A stretch of DNA of 40,680 bases from Silicimonas sp. (GTDB lineage Bacteria > Pseudomonadota > Alphaproteobacteria > Rhodobacterales > Rhodobacteraceae), in the NCBI GenBank assembly GCA_022826385.1, contig JAJDUZ010000023.1, positions 1 through 40,680 of the forward strand, written 5' to 3'. Shown in pieces: positions 8,398 through 16,746 of this stretch. Position 1 is the stretch's first letter; the number at the start of each line of letters is the position of its first letter. The position numbers and the translations under genes are program-made. The notes beneath the pieces are model-generated. The model was not told the origin of the DNA, made no database searches, and saw nothing but the letters and a program-made list of their open reading frames with translations.

Positions 8398-9182
8398 GCG
8401 GACAAGCGATGCGCGTTGCCCTGACAGGCGCCGCCACCGGGATCGGGGCAGAGGTCGCCGCTCGGCTGAAACGGGACGGCCATCACGTGACCGCTTTCGA
8501 CATCAGTGAACCGCCCGCCAACGTGGACCACTGGATCAAGACCGACCTGTCCGACCCCGCTTCGATCGAAGCGGCAACGCGGGCCGCAGAAGGCCCCTTC
8601 GACGCACTTATCAACAACGCCGGTCTGCCCCCGCGCGAAGGGATGGCCGAACTGGTGCTCAACGTGAACTTCCTTGGCTTCCGCCAGTTCCTGAACGCGA
8701 TGCTGGACAAGCTGTCACCGGGCGCCGCAATCGTGAACACCGCCTCGCGGGCGGGCGCGATGTGGCGCGACAATCTGGACGAGGTGAAGGCGCTGATGGA
8801 CCTCCAGAGCGCGGCGGAGCTTGCTGATTTCATTGCGGAACGCCAGATGAACCACGTTCGGGCCTATAACCTGTCGAAGGAAGCCGTGATCGTCCTGACC
8901 ATGATGGAAACCGAGGCAATGATCGCGCGCGGCCTCCGGATGAATTCAGTCAGCCCGGCCGCCGTCAGCACCGGCATCCTCGACGATTTCGTTGCGGCCT
9001 TTGGCGAACGTGTGGCCAAGAACATCGCCCGCGCGGGACGGGCCGGAACAGCGGACGAGGTGGCTGACGTGATCGTCTTCCTTGCCGGTCCCGACAGTCG
9101 CTGGATGAAGGGCATCGATCTGACCATCGACGGTGGCATGGGGGCCATGGCCCAGACCGACATGCTTGGGCTCAAGGGCTGA
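8394..9182 (+). CDS. Short-chain dehydrogenase/reductase
   Basis: A 262-residue NAD(P)-dependent oxidoreductase with a Rossmann motif TGAATGIG (residues 11-18), NNAG at 74-77, and the catalytic triad S118, Y158 and K162 (YNLSK). The D36 that ends beta-2 (VTAFDIS) suggests NAD rather than NADP. The insert between S118 and Y158 is longer than in most SDRs, and the general pattern is reminiscent of 3-alpha-hydroxysteroid dehydrogenase-like SDRs. It overlaps the OsmC gene by ATGA and is the last gene of the operon; the convergent GntR gene stops 9 bp away. It probably oxidises the alcohol or aldehyde released from the imported ester. Substrate unknown. Confidence 0.88.
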   Translation: MSGQAMRVALTGAATGIGAEVAARLKRDGHHVTAFDISEPPANVDHWIKTDLSDPASIEAATRAAEGPFDALINNAGLPPREGMAELVLNVNFLGFRQFLNAMLDKLSPGAAIVNTASRAGAMWRDNLDEVKALMDLQSAAELADFIAERQMNHVRAYNLSKEAVIVLTMMETEAMIARGLRMNSVSPAAVSTGILDDFVAAFGERVAKNIARAGRAGTADEVADVIVFLAGPDSRWMKGIDLTIDGGMGAMAQTDMLGLKG

Positions 9183-9191
9183 GGCACCCGA

Positions 9192-9914
9192 CTATTTGAA
9201 GGTGCCCCTGACCTGCTCCCACGCTTCCGCAAGGTGCCGACGCAGCGCCGCTTCGGCCGCGTCCGGGTCGCCTTTCTGGATCGCATCGAAAATCTCGACA
9301 TGCGCCTCGTAATTCGTCGCGTTTCGATCCCGAAGCTTTTGCATCTGCACCCACTGGGGCGCGAGCCATTCGACAAAAGCGCGATGTGTTGCGATCAGCA
9401 CCGGGTTGCCCGTCATCTCGAAGAGAAGCCCGTGAAACCGGCGGTCGGTTTCGTAAAACTGAACGCTGTCATGGATCGCTTCGCGGTTCGCCTGCAAAGC
9501 GCGGGCCAATTTCGAGATATCGGCAGGCGTTGCGTGCCGGGCGGCCTCGCGCGCCAAGCCCGCTTCGGTCAGAATCCGGGTTTCAAACAGGTTTCGCACA
9601 CCGTCCGGCTCGCCCATCAGTTGTGACACGACCGAGCCCATGGAATCGATCGCGGATTCGAAACTGGGGCGCCGCACCACCGGACGAAACCGCGGTCGCG
9701 CCTCCACCAAACCGCGATTTGCCAAGGCCTGCACGGCTTCACGCGCAACGGTTCGACTGACGCCATAGGTTTCGACAATCTCGCGTTCGGGCGGCAGCGT
9801 GTCGCCCTCTTTCAATTCCCCGCGCGCAATCATTTCGGAAAATGTTCGGAACAACTCGTCCGCAGCGCGACCACGATTGGCCGCCCGCTCCTCCCGGACA
9901 CCGTCTTTCGCCAT
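9192..9914 (-). CDS. GntR-family regulator, FadR/FCD subfamily
   Basis: A 240-residue repressor with an N-terminal winged helix (residues 17-75, LPPEREIVETYGVSRTVAREAVQALANRGLV). A C-terminal FCD domain carries a likely metal or carboxylate site: D157, H161, H205 and H227. ATG 9912-9914 is preferred because a longer in-frame version would run through the operator and into the divergent gene. It faces the dehydratase operon beginning at 9997, with a FadR-type operator at 9932-9946 between them. FCD regulators commonly sense sugar acids or other carboxylates, which fits the adjoining dehydratase. Family call secure; effector inferred. Confidence 0.92.
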   Translation of the reverse strand: MAKDGVREERAANRGRAADELFRTFSEMIARGELKEGDTLPPEREIVETYGVSRTVAREAVQALANRGLVEARPRFRPVVRRPSFESAIDSMGSVVSQLMGEPDGVRNLFETRILTEAGLAREAARHATPADISKLARALQANREAIHDSVQFYETDRRFHGLLFEMTGNPVLIATHRAFVEWLAPQWVQMQKLRDRNATNYEAHVEIFDAIQKGDPDAAEAALRRHLAEAWEQVRGTFK

Positions 9915-9931
9915 TGACAACTCGCTCCCAG

Positions 9932-9946
9932 TTTGGTCGTACCAAA
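9932..9946. promoter_or_regulatory. FadR-type operator in divergent promoter
   Basis: TTTGGT-CGT-ACCAAA is a perfect 6-bp inverted repeat with a 3-bp centre. Its TGGT-N3-ACCA core is the pattern known for FadR-subfamily GntR repressors. It lies 18 bp upstream of the GntR start and 51 bp upstream of the dehydratase start. A TTGACA at 9914-9919 on the plus strand would put a -10 region over the operator, but the -10 itself is weak. It probably represses both directions. Confidence 0.65.
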
Positions 9947-9996
9947 CCAGAGCGCTGCGCTTCTGGCAAGTGTGACGTGGGGGAGGATCGGGTGTC

Positions 9997-11091
9997 ATGG
10001 ACGTCATCGAGCAGATCGAAACACGCCGGTTTCAGGTGCCGCTGGACGAGGTGCTGACCGATGCCAAACATGGCGATCATACGCATTTCGAGCTTGTGAC
10101 AACGACCGTAACACTGGCCGACGGACGTTCGGGCACCGGCTATACCTATACAGGCGGCAAGGGCGGGCACGCGATCAAGGCGATGATCGACCATGACCTT
10201 GCGCCGTTCCTGATGGGTCAATCCGCCGATGATATCGACGCGCTTTACGATGGGATGCAATGGCACGTGCACTATGTCGCCCGCGGCGGGATCGCGAGCT
10301 TTGCCATCTCTGCGGTCGATATCGCGCTGTGGGATATTCGCGGCAAAACCCTTGGCGCGCCGCTTTGGAAGATGGCCGGCGGGGCCTCGGACCGGTGCCG
10401 TGCCTATGCTGGCGGGATTGATCTGAACTTTCCGCTGCCAAAGCTTCTGGCCTCGATCGAAGGCTATCTGGCGCAGGGCTTCAACGCGGTGAAGATCAAG
10501 ATCGGGCAACCGACGCTGGCCGAAGACATCGAACGCATCGCGGCTGTGCGCAACCTGATCGGGCCGGACATCACCTTCATGGTCGATGCGAACTACGCGA
10601 TGAGTGTCGATCAGGCGATTGCCGCGGCCGAGGCGATGAAGCCCTATGACATCACGTGGTTCGAGGAACCGACGATCCCGGATGACTACAAGGGGTTCGG
10701 ACAGATCGCGGACGCCACGGGGATGCCGCTGGCCATGGGGGAAAACCTGCACACGATCCACGAGTTCGAATACGCCTTTGCCGATGCCAAGCTGTCATAC
10801 ATCCAGCCGGATGCCTCGAATTGCGGTGGCGTGACCGGCTTCCTTCGCGTGGCCGAGTTGTCGCGCCAACACGGCATACCGGCCTGCAGCCACGGGATGC
10901 AGGAGCTGCAGGTCAGTCTTGTCTCGGGCCAGTCCAATGCGGGCTGGCTGGAAGTCCACAGCTTTCCCATCGATCGCTACACCACCCGCCCGCTCGTCGT
11001 CGAAGACCACCTTGCCGTTGCACCTGATACGCCCGGCATCGGTGTCACCTTCGACTGGGACAAACTCAACGCCGTCCACCAGGAGGCCTGA
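9997..11091 (+). CDS. Enolase-superfamily sugar-acid dehydratase (mandelate racemase group)
   Basis: A 364-residue protein with a capping domain (about 1-125) and a TIM barrel. Recognisable catalytic residues are K166-I-K168, metal ligands D197 (MVDAN), E223 (WFEEPT) and E249 (GEN), and a D272/H299 dyad ([15 protein letters not shown]). This residue set is that of mandelate racemase-subgroup acid-sugar dehydratases such as galactarate/L-talarate dehydratase. It would remove water from an aldonate or aldarate to give a 2-keto-3-deoxy acid. GGAGG lies about 10 bp upstream of ATG 9997. It is first in an operon with a zinc dehydrogenase and a KduD-like SDR. The exact sugar acid cannot be told. 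Confidence 0.85.
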   Translation: MDVIEQIETRRFQVPLDEVLTDAKHGDHTHFELVTTTVTLADGRSGTGYTYTGGKGGHAIKAMIDHDLAPFLMGQSADDIDALYDGMQWHVHYVARGGIASFAISAVDIALWDIRGKTLGAPLWKMAGGASDRCRAYAGGIDLNFPLPKLLASIEGYLAQGFNAVKIKIGQPTLAEDIERIAAVRNLIGPDITFMVDANYAMSVDQAIAAAEAMKPYDITWFEEPTIPDDYKGFGQIADATGMPLAMGENLHTIHEFEYAFADAKLSYIQPDASNCGGVTGFLRVAELSRQHGIPACSHGMQELQVSLVSGQSNAGWLEVHSFPIDRYTTRPLVVEDHLAVAPDTPGIGVTFDWDKLNAVHQEA

Positions 11092-11094
11092 CAT

Positions 11095-12126
11095 ATGACC
11101 GACCAGATCACCGCCGCGTTTTACCGCGGGAACAAAAGTTTCGCCGTCGAGCCCAAGGAAAGCGCGCCGCCGGGCGCGGGCGAAGCCTCGATCCGCGTGG
11201 CCTATTGCGGCATCTGCGGCACCGACATGCATGTCTATCACGGCAACATGGACGCCCGCGTCGGCCTGAACCGTGTGATCGGGCACGAGATGTCGGGCAC
11301 GGTCAGCTCCGTTGGCGAGGGCGTGTCGAATGTCAGCGTAGGACAGAAGGTTGTCGTGCGTCCGCTGGATCATTGCGGAGACTGCCCCGCCTGCGCCGCC
11401 GGGCACCAGCATATCTGTCACAAGCTGAAATTCCTCGGCCTCGACACAGACGGCGCCATGCAGGAGGTCTGGACGGTTCCGGCCCATACGCTGCATGTCC
11501 TGCCCGACGAGATCGACATGAGCCATGCCGCCCTGATCGAACCCGTCGCCGTGGCCTGCCATGACGTGCGGCTGTCCGAGTTGCAGCTCGGCGAGGACGT
11601 GGTGGTCATCGGCGGCGGCCCGATCGGCATTCTGGTCGCCATGGTCGCCCGCGATGCGGGCGGCAAGGTGGTGGTCTCCGAGGTCAATCCGAACCGGCTC
11701 GCCATTGCCGAGAAGCTGGGCTTCGACACCGTCAACCCGGCCGAAACCGACCTTGCCGCCGCGATCAACGCGCGCACCGGGGACAAGGGCGCCGATGTGG
11801 TCTTCGAGGTCTCGGGCACCCAACCGGGCGTCGACGCCATGACCGCCGTCGGGGCAACCCGTGCCCGGATCGTGATGGTGGCGATCCATGCGCAGAAGCC
11901 GCAGATCGACCTCTTCCAGTTCTTCTGGCGTGAACTCAAGCTGATCGGCGCTCGCGTCTATGAGCCCGAGGACTATGAAAAGGCCATCGGCATTATTACC
12001 AGCGGCGGCGTCGACGCCGACACGGTCATCACCGACGTGGCACCGCTGGCCGATATTCAAGCCGCCTTCGAGGCGCTGGATCGCAGCCCGACCGCCCTAA
12101 AAAGCCTCATCAAAGTCAGCGAGTAA
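11095..12126 (+). CDS. Zinc-dependent alcohol dehydrogenase (MDR family)
   Basis: A 343-residue medium-chain dehydrogenase. Catalytic zinc region: C38 in CGICGTD and H64-E65 in GHE. The structural zinc is held by C94, C97, C100 and C108. The nucleotide-binding loop is GGGPIG, followed by an acidic residue (VVVSEVN) that favours NAD. It resembles polyol/sugar-acid dehydrogenases such as L-idonate or L-gulonate 5-dehydrogenase and RspB. The gene begins 3 bp after the dehydratase stop and is followed after 4 bp by the SDR, so the three should be co-transcribed. A role in oxidising a hexonate C5 or C2 hydroxyl is inferred from the neighbours. Confidence 0.9.
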   Translation: MTDQITAAFYRGNKSFAVEPKESAPPGAGEASIRVAYCGICGTDMHVYHGNMDARVGLNRVIGHEMSGTVSSVGEGVSNVSVGQKVVVRPLDHCGDCPACAAGHQHICHKLKFLGLDTDGAMQEVWTVPAHTLHVLPDEIDMSHAALIEPVAVACHDVRLSELQLGEDVVVIGGGPIGILVAMVARDAGGKVVVSEVNPNRLAIAEKLGFDTVNPAETDLAAAINARTGDKGADVVFEVSGTQPGVDAMTAVGATRARIVMVAIHAQKPQIDLFQFFWRELKLIGARVYEPEDYEKAIGIITSGGVDADTVITDVAPLADIQAAFEALDRSPTALKSLIKVSE

Positions 12127-12130
12127 GCCC

Positions 12131-12889
12131 ATGAACATGTTTGATCTCTCAGGGAAGACCGCCCTTGTCACCGGCGCCAAACGCGGCATCGGCAAAGGCA
12201 TTGCCGAAGGGCTCGCCGCAGCAGGCGCTGACATCATCGGGGTCAGCGCAACGCTTGGCCCCAACAGCGACGTCGAACAATCCGTCACCGCGCTTGGCCG
12301 CAGCTTCAAGGGCTATGCTTGTGATTTCTCGGACCGGGCTGCACTGCACACGTTCATCGCCCAATTGGCCGAGGGCGGCGTGAAACCGGACATTCTGGTC
12401 AACAACGCCGGCACTATCCTGCGGACACCGGCGGCCGAGCATCCCGACGAAGACTGGGACACGGTGATCGAAGTCAATCTGAACGCCCAATTCGTGCTCA
12501 GCCGCGAGATCGGGCGCGGCATGATCGAACGGGGCCACGGCAAGATCATCTTCACCGCCTCGCTTCTGACCTTCCAGGGCGGGATCACGGTGCCGGGCTA
12601 TGCCGCATCGAAAGGCGGGATCGGCCAACTGACCAAGGCGCTGTCGAACGAATGGGCATCGAAGGGTGTCAACGTCAACGCAATCGCGCCGGGCTATATC
12701 GCCACCGATAACACCGAGGCGCTGCGCAATGATCCGGTCCGGCAGAAAGCCATCCTCGACCGTATCCCCGCAGGCCGCTGGGGCACGCCCGAGGACTTCG
12801 CAGGCCCCGCTGTGTTCCTTGCCTCCGACGCCGCCTCTTATGTTCACGGCGAAATCCTGACCGTCGATGGAGGCTGGATGGGCCGGTAA
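12131..12889 (+). CDS. KduD-like SDR (2-deoxy-D-gluconate 3-dehydrogenase type)
   Basis: A 252-residue SDR with TGAKRGIG (14-21), NNAG (91-94), and S144, Y157 and K161 at the active site. The central and C-terminal text (RTPAAEHPDEDWDTVIEVNL; the APGYIATDNTEALRND segment; RIPAGRWGTPED) is very close to the KduD family, which interconverts 2-keto-3-deoxygluconate and its 5-keto form in uronate breakdown. Last of the three enzyme genes. A weak hairpin at 12893-12917 and a separate promoter region follow before the TRAP genes. Family confidence is high, exact substrate moderate, so no symbol is assigned. Confidence 0.87.
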   Translation: MNMFDLSGKTALVTGAKRGIGKGIAEGLAAAGADIIGVSATLGPNSDVEQSVTALGRSFKGYACDFSDRAALHTFIAQLAEGGVKPDILVNNAGTILRTPAAEHPDEDWDTVIEVNLNAQFVLSREIGRGMIERGHGKIIFTASLLTFQGGITVPGYAASKGGIGQLTKALSNEWASKGVNVNAIAPGYIATDNTEALRNDPVRQKAILDRIPAGRWGTPEDFAGPAVFLASDAASYVHGEILTVDGGWMGR

Positions 12890-12892
12890 GCG

Positions 12893-12917
12893 ACGAGGTC
12901 TCAAAAAACCTCGTTTT
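12893..12917 (+). terminator. Weak stem-loop terminator after KduD-like gene
   Basis: ACGAGG (12893-12898) pairs with CCTCGT (12909-12914) across a 10-nt loop and is followed by TTT. The stem is short and the T-run poor. A 12-bp palindrome TTTTGCGCAAAA (12914-12925) overlaps its end. Confidence 0.35.
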
Positions 12918-12957
12918 GCGCAAAAAACGCACTGTAATCGTTTTAGACTCGCAAAAT

Positions 12958-13003
12958 TGGTAGCGCTAACAGGGATGGACGGACGCAAACCGGGTTGTTA
13001 GCG
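12958..13003. promoter_or_regulatory. LacI-type operator plus second half-site upstream of dctP
   Basis: TGGTAGCGCTAACA (12958-12971) matches the common LacI-family operator TGTTAGCGCTAACA at 13 of 14 positions. TGTTAGCG (12996-13003) repeats one arm exactly 38 bp further on. They sit 103-116 and 71-78 bp upstream of the dctP ATG. No LacI-family gene is in the window, so the cognate repressor would be encoded elsewhere. Confidence 0.5.
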
Positions 13004-13073
13004 TGGTCAGACCAAAAGGGAATAACCCATTACATACCGGGAAATCCGGGCCATCAGGACTAGGGAGGACTAT

Positions 13074-14090
13074 ATGGACCTGATCAAGAAACTGAGCGTG
13101 GCCGCTTCGGCGCTCGCTCTGACGGCGACCGTTGCGTCGGCGCAAACCAACCTTCGCATCCAGACGCACTATGCGCCGGAAACTGTGTCGGGCAAGTTGG
13201 CTCAGCAGTATGTCGACGACATCATCGAAATGTCGAACGGCGAGATCCAGGTCGAGATGTTCTACTCGTCCTCGGTTGTGAAGTCGGTTGAAACCTTCGA
13301 CGCGGCTGCAACGGGCATTCTCGACTGCGACATGACCGGCGGCGGCTACCAGACCGGCAAAAACCCGGCCTTCCAGTTCGTGGCTGACATTATGGGTGGC
13401 TACGAGACGCCTTATCAGCAGCTGAGCTGGCTGTATTTCGGTGGCGGCCGCGAAGCTGCTGCACCGCTCTACAACAAGTACGGCATGGAGCTGATCGGCT
13501 GGTGGGTCTATGGGCAGGAAAGCTTCGCGTCGTCGAAGCCGATTGCCAAGGTCGAAGACTTCAAAGACTGGAAATTCCGTTCGCCCCCGGGCATGGAAAC
13601 CAAGATCTTCGAAAAGCTCGGCGCATCGCCGATCGTGATGGACTTCACCGAGATCTTCACCGCGCTGGAAACCGGCATCATCGACGGTGCTGACGCTTCG
13701 GGCCTCGCCAACAACGTTGGCCTCGGTCTCTATGACATCGTCAAGTATGCCAACTTCCCCGGCTTCCACTCGATGCCGTCGGACCACTTGGCTTGCAACA
13801 AGGCCGTCTTCGACGCGATGCCCGCGCATCACCAGAAGATCATGAAGGTTGCTATGGAAGCGCTCGCACTTCGCACCGCGCTGACCTTCGAGAAGGCCAA
13901 TGCCGAAGCGGCGGCTCAGCTTCGTGAGCAGGGCGTGACCCTGTCGCAGTGGGCTCCGGAAGAGCTGGCGAAATTCCGTGCGGCGGCACAGGCCACTTGG
14001 CCCGAGTTCGCAACCACGCCGGAAGCCAAGGCGCTCGTGCAGGCGCACATGGACTATCTGGGCCAGCTGGGCCTGGTGGTCGGGCAATAA
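13074..14090 (+). CDS. dctP: TRAP dicarboxylate-type solute-binding protein DctP
   Basis: A 338-residue periplasmic receptor. The signal peptide is cleaved after A23 (ASA-Q). The DctP fold shows the usual ligand-carboxylate Arg at R169 (DWKFRSPPG) and the segment following it (KLGASPIVMDFTEIFTALETGIIDGADAS). It looks like the receptor group that pairs with unusually large DctQ and DctM subunits (FcbT/TakP-like). Start: ATG 13074 behind AGGGAGG. The gene ends just before a strong terminator, so it can be made in excess over the membrane subunits. The neighbouring catabolic genes suggest a sugar acid or related carboxylate ligand; not provable here. Confidence 0.92.
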   Translation: MDLIKKLSVAASALALTATVASAQTNLRIQTHYAPETVSGKLAQQYVDDIIEMSNGEIQVEMFYSSSVVKSVETFDAAATGILDCDMTGGGYQTGKNPAFQFVADIMGGYETPYQQLSWLYFGGGREAAAPLYNKYGMELIGWWVYGQESFASSKPIAKVEDFKDWKFRSPPGMETKIFEKLGASPIVMDFTEIFTALETGIIDGADASGLANNVGLGLYDIVKYANFPGFHSMPSDHLACNKAVFDAMPAHHQKIMKVAMEALALRTALTFEKANAEAAAQLREQGVTLSQWAPEELAKFRAAAQATWPEFATTPEAKALVQAHMDYLGQLGLVVGQ

Positions 14091-14104
14091 GCCAACGTGA
14101 ATTT

Positions 14105-14136
14105 GGGCCCCGCCACGACTGGCGGGGCCCTTTTTT
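14105..14136 (+). terminator. Strong rho-independent terminator between dctP and dctQ
   Basis: GGGCCCCGCC (14105-14114), a 6-nt loop ACGACT, GGCGGGGCCC (14121-14130) and TTTTTT (14131-14136) form a textbook terminator. Because the permease genes lie downstream in the same direction, it probably works as a partial terminator that sets a high receptor-to-permease ratio. Confidence 0.88.
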
Positions 14137-14205
14137 GACGGCACGTTCTGTCTGAAAACAGAAGACGACTCGAGACAGTGAAAACCTGTCTGGCGAGGGG
14201 GACAC

Positions 14206-15108
14206 ATGCAGGAAAAGTCGGGCAGCCTGATAGAATGGGTTATCCCTTTCTGTTTCATTCTTTGTGCAGGGTGGTTGGTGTGGCACCTGCCAGCGTTCAC
14301 GCTGGACTGGGTTCCGCCAGACGCAAGTCAGGTCGACAATCTGCGCGGATTGCATCACCGAAATGACGTTACACCGGGCATGGCCGGTCCCTTTGGCGGC
14401 GAGGCAGACTGGGTCGACTATCTTGCCCTGATCGGACTGCCGATCTTCCTGCTTATCGGCGTTCGCACCGTGCGACGGGCGCCCATGGAATTCGAAAGCT
14501 GGCGCGCGGCTGACCGCGCTGCCGTTTTCATTGGACGTGTGACCATGATGCTGGTCGTCGCGCTGACAACCGTGATGATGTACGAGGTCGTACTGCGCTA
14601 TGTCTTCGAAGCACCGACCCTTTGGGCCAACGAGCTTTCCCTTTGGATCGCGGGCTTCATCTTCCTCTGCGCCGGGCTTTACGCCATGCAGCAGCGCAGC
14701 CATATTCGCATCTTCCTGTTGTATGACGTCTGTCCGCGCTGGCTTCAGCGCACGTTCGACTGCATCTCGACCTTTCTGATCGTTCTGTTCGCGTTCTTCC
14801 TGATTTATGGCGGCTATGGCGAGGCTTTTGACAAACTGCACCGTTGGGAAACCTTTGGCACCGCGTTCGATCCGCCGATCCCTGCCACTTTGAAGCCCGC
14901 CGTGCTGATCATCATCGCACTGGTCGCGGTTCAAGCGGTGGTCAACCTGATCTCGGACTGGAACGCCGAACCCGTGATTCACACGGCGGCCGACGATATC
15001 GATGAAGACGAGCTTGAGAGACTTCGCGCCAGCGTTGGCAGCGAAGGGACAAGCGATTTGGATGTGACCCGTGGCGCGATCCAGGGCAATCAGGTGGAGC
15101 GCGACTGA
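14206..15108 (+). CDS. dctQ: TRAP small permease subunit DctQ, N-terminally extended
   Basis: A 300-residue membrane protein, clearly longer than the usual 160-200. The first 90 residues add two extra hydrophobic helices (FCFILCAGWLVWHLP; YLALIGLPIFLLIGV) separated by a polar stretch. The four-helix DctQ core (about 105-260) has the family hallmark of a helix followed by RYVFEAPTLWANELSLW. The C-terminal tail is acidic. Extended DctQ subunits occur with the FcbT/TakP-type TRAP systems. The stop codon shares one base with the ATG of dctM. Position and hallmarks make the call firm. Confidence 0.88.
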   Translation: MQEKSGSLIEWVIPFCFILCAGWLVWHLPAFTLDWVPPDASQVDNLRGLHHRNDVTPGMAGPFGGEADWVDYLALIGLPIFLLIGVRTVRRAPMEFESWRAADRAAVFIGRVTMMLVVALTTVMMYEVVLRYVFEAPTLWANELSLWIAGFIFLCAGLYAMQQRSHIRIFLLYDVCPRWLQRTFDCISTFLIVLFAFFLIYGGYGEAFDKLHRWETFGTAFDPPIPATLKPAVLIIIALVAVQAVVNLISDWNAEPVIHTAADDIDEDELERLRASVGSEGTSDLDVTRGAIQGNQVERD

Positions 15109-16745
15109 TGGGACTTGATATCGGAACAATTTCGCTCGTTCTCATGTTCGGACTGATCGTCCTTCTGGCGATCGGGATGCCGCTGGGGATGGCCTCTGCC
15201 GTGCTGGCTGTGCTGGTGCTTGTGATGCGGTTCGAGCCGACGCTGCTGATGAACCCGCTTACATTCGGGGACGGAATGCTGACAAGCAGGCCCGGCTCCG
15301 GGCCATTAAATATCATAGCGCAACGAATATACGGGCTCTTAACGGACTACGTCCTCATATCAATTCCGCTCTTCATCTTCATGGCCGCACTTCTGGAACG
15401 GTCGGGCATCGCGAAGGACATGTATTCCTCGCTGAACGTCTGGCTGAACCGCACGCGGGGCGGCATCGCCATCGTGACCTCGATCATGGCCGTCATCATG
15501 GCCGCGATGTCGGGCATCATCGGGGGCGAGGTTGTTCTGCTGGGCCTGATCGCGCTGCCGCAGATGCTGCGGCTTGGCTACAACCAGAATCTGGCCATCG
15601 GCACGATCTGTGCCAGCGGATCGCTGGGCACAATGATCCCGCCGTCGATCGTCCTGATTATCTATGGATTGATCACCGAAACCTCGATCAAGGCGCTGTT
15701 CACGGCCGCTTTCATCCCCGGCTTCATGCTGGCGACGTTCATCATCATCTACATCATCATACGCACCCAGATGCATCCCGAGGACGCACCGCTGCCCGAA
15801 CCCGTGCCGGGTGAACCCGAAGGGCGCGAGAAAGCCATGCTGTTTCTGTCATTCCTGACCGTTCTGCTCGCCGGTTTCTCGGCGGTGCTCTTTGCGCGCG
15901 CGCTGTTCTTCACCGTCAGCGGGCAAAACGCGGATTTGGGAGACGGCACCGACCCGATCTTCTGGGGCACCCCCGATTTCGTGCCATGGTTTGCAGGGCT
16001 CGTCGCAATCAGCCTTGGTCTGATCTTCTTTGTCTTCGGCCGCAAGAGAACGGCCACAGGCTGGTCGATGGGCAAAGGGCTGGTGGCCCCAATCGTGGTC
16101 ATCGGAGTTGTCATGGGCTCGATCTATGGCGGCATCACCGGGATCACGGAAGCCGCGGGTATGGGCGCCGTTGCGGTTCTTATCCTTGCGATCTTCCGGG
16201 GCGAGTTCAGCTTCGATCTGCTTTGGGACAGCCTGATGCGCACGCTGAAATCAACGGGCACGATCATCTGGGTGACCATCGGGGCCACGGCCCTTGCGGG
16301 CGCCTATACGATTGCTGGCGGTCCGACTTATGTGGCGAACCTGATCCTTGGTGCCGAGTTCCCGACCATGGGGATCATCCTTGTGATGATGGTCATGCTT
16401 CTGTTCATGGGCGCATTCATGGACTGGGTCGGCATTGTGCTGCTCATCATCCCTGTCTTCCTTCCCATCGTGCAACGCTTGCCGATTGAAGAGATCGGAC
16501 TGATCGGAGAATTGCAGCCAAAGTATCTGGCGGTGTGGTTCGGCGTGCTCTTCTGTATGAATATGCAGGTGAGTTTCCTCTCACCCCCCTTCGGGCCTGC
16601 GGCGTTCTATCTGAAATCGGTGGCGCCGCCGCATATCTCTCTTACAGATATCTTCAAAGGCTTCCTGCCATTCATCGGCATCCAGCTTTGCGCCCTGACG
16701 GTGATGCTGATCTGGCCACCAATCGTCGAGATCCTGTTGAAATAG
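15108..16745 (+). CDS. dctM: TRAP large permease subunit DctM
   Basis: A 545-residue polytopic membrane protein that forms the transport channel. DctM hallmarks include MSGIIGGEVVLLGLIALPQMLRLGYN, GSLGTMIPPSIVLIIYGLITE and LLFMGAFMDWVGIVLLIIPVFLP. It is about 110 residues longer than a standard DctM. The extra length sits around residues 220-330 (a polar loop with EPVPGEPEGREKA, followed by added helices). Start overlaps the dctQ stop by one base. The 3' end runs into a palindromic repeat at 16747-16800. Confidence 0.92.
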   Translation: MGLDIGTISLVLMFGLIVLLAIGMPLGMASAVLAVLVLVMRFEPTLLMNPLTFGDGMLTSRPGSGPLNIIAQRIYGLLTDYVLISIPLFIFMAALLERSGIAKDMYSSLNVWLNRTRGGIAIVTSIMAVIMAAMSGIIGGEVVLLGLIALPQMLRLGYNQNLAIGTICASGSLGTMIPPSIVLIIYGLITETSIKALFTAAFIPGFMLATFIIIYIIIRTQMHPEDAPLPEPVPGEPEGREKAMLFLSFLTVLLAGFSAVLFARALFFTVSGQNADLGDGTDPIFWGTPDFVPWFAGLVAISLGLIFFVFGRKRTATGWSMGKGLVAPIVVIGVVMGSIYGGITGITEAAGMGAVAVLILAIFRGEFSFDLLWDSLMRTLKSTGTIIWVTIGATALAGAYTIAGGPTYVANLILGAEFPTMGIILVMMVMLLFMGAFMDWVGIVLLIIPVFLPIVQRLPIEEIGLIGELQPKYLAVWFGVLFCMNMQVSFLSPPFGPAAFYLKSVAPPHISLTDIFKGFLPFIGIQLCALTVMLIWPPIVEILLK

Positions 16746-16746
16746 G

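Noticed and set aside
12933..12946. TGTAATCGTTTTAG as a further LacI/Cra-like operator upstream of dctP
   Set aside because: Only the left arm agrees with the operator pattern; the right arm has three mismatches. The better match at 12958-12971 is reported instead.
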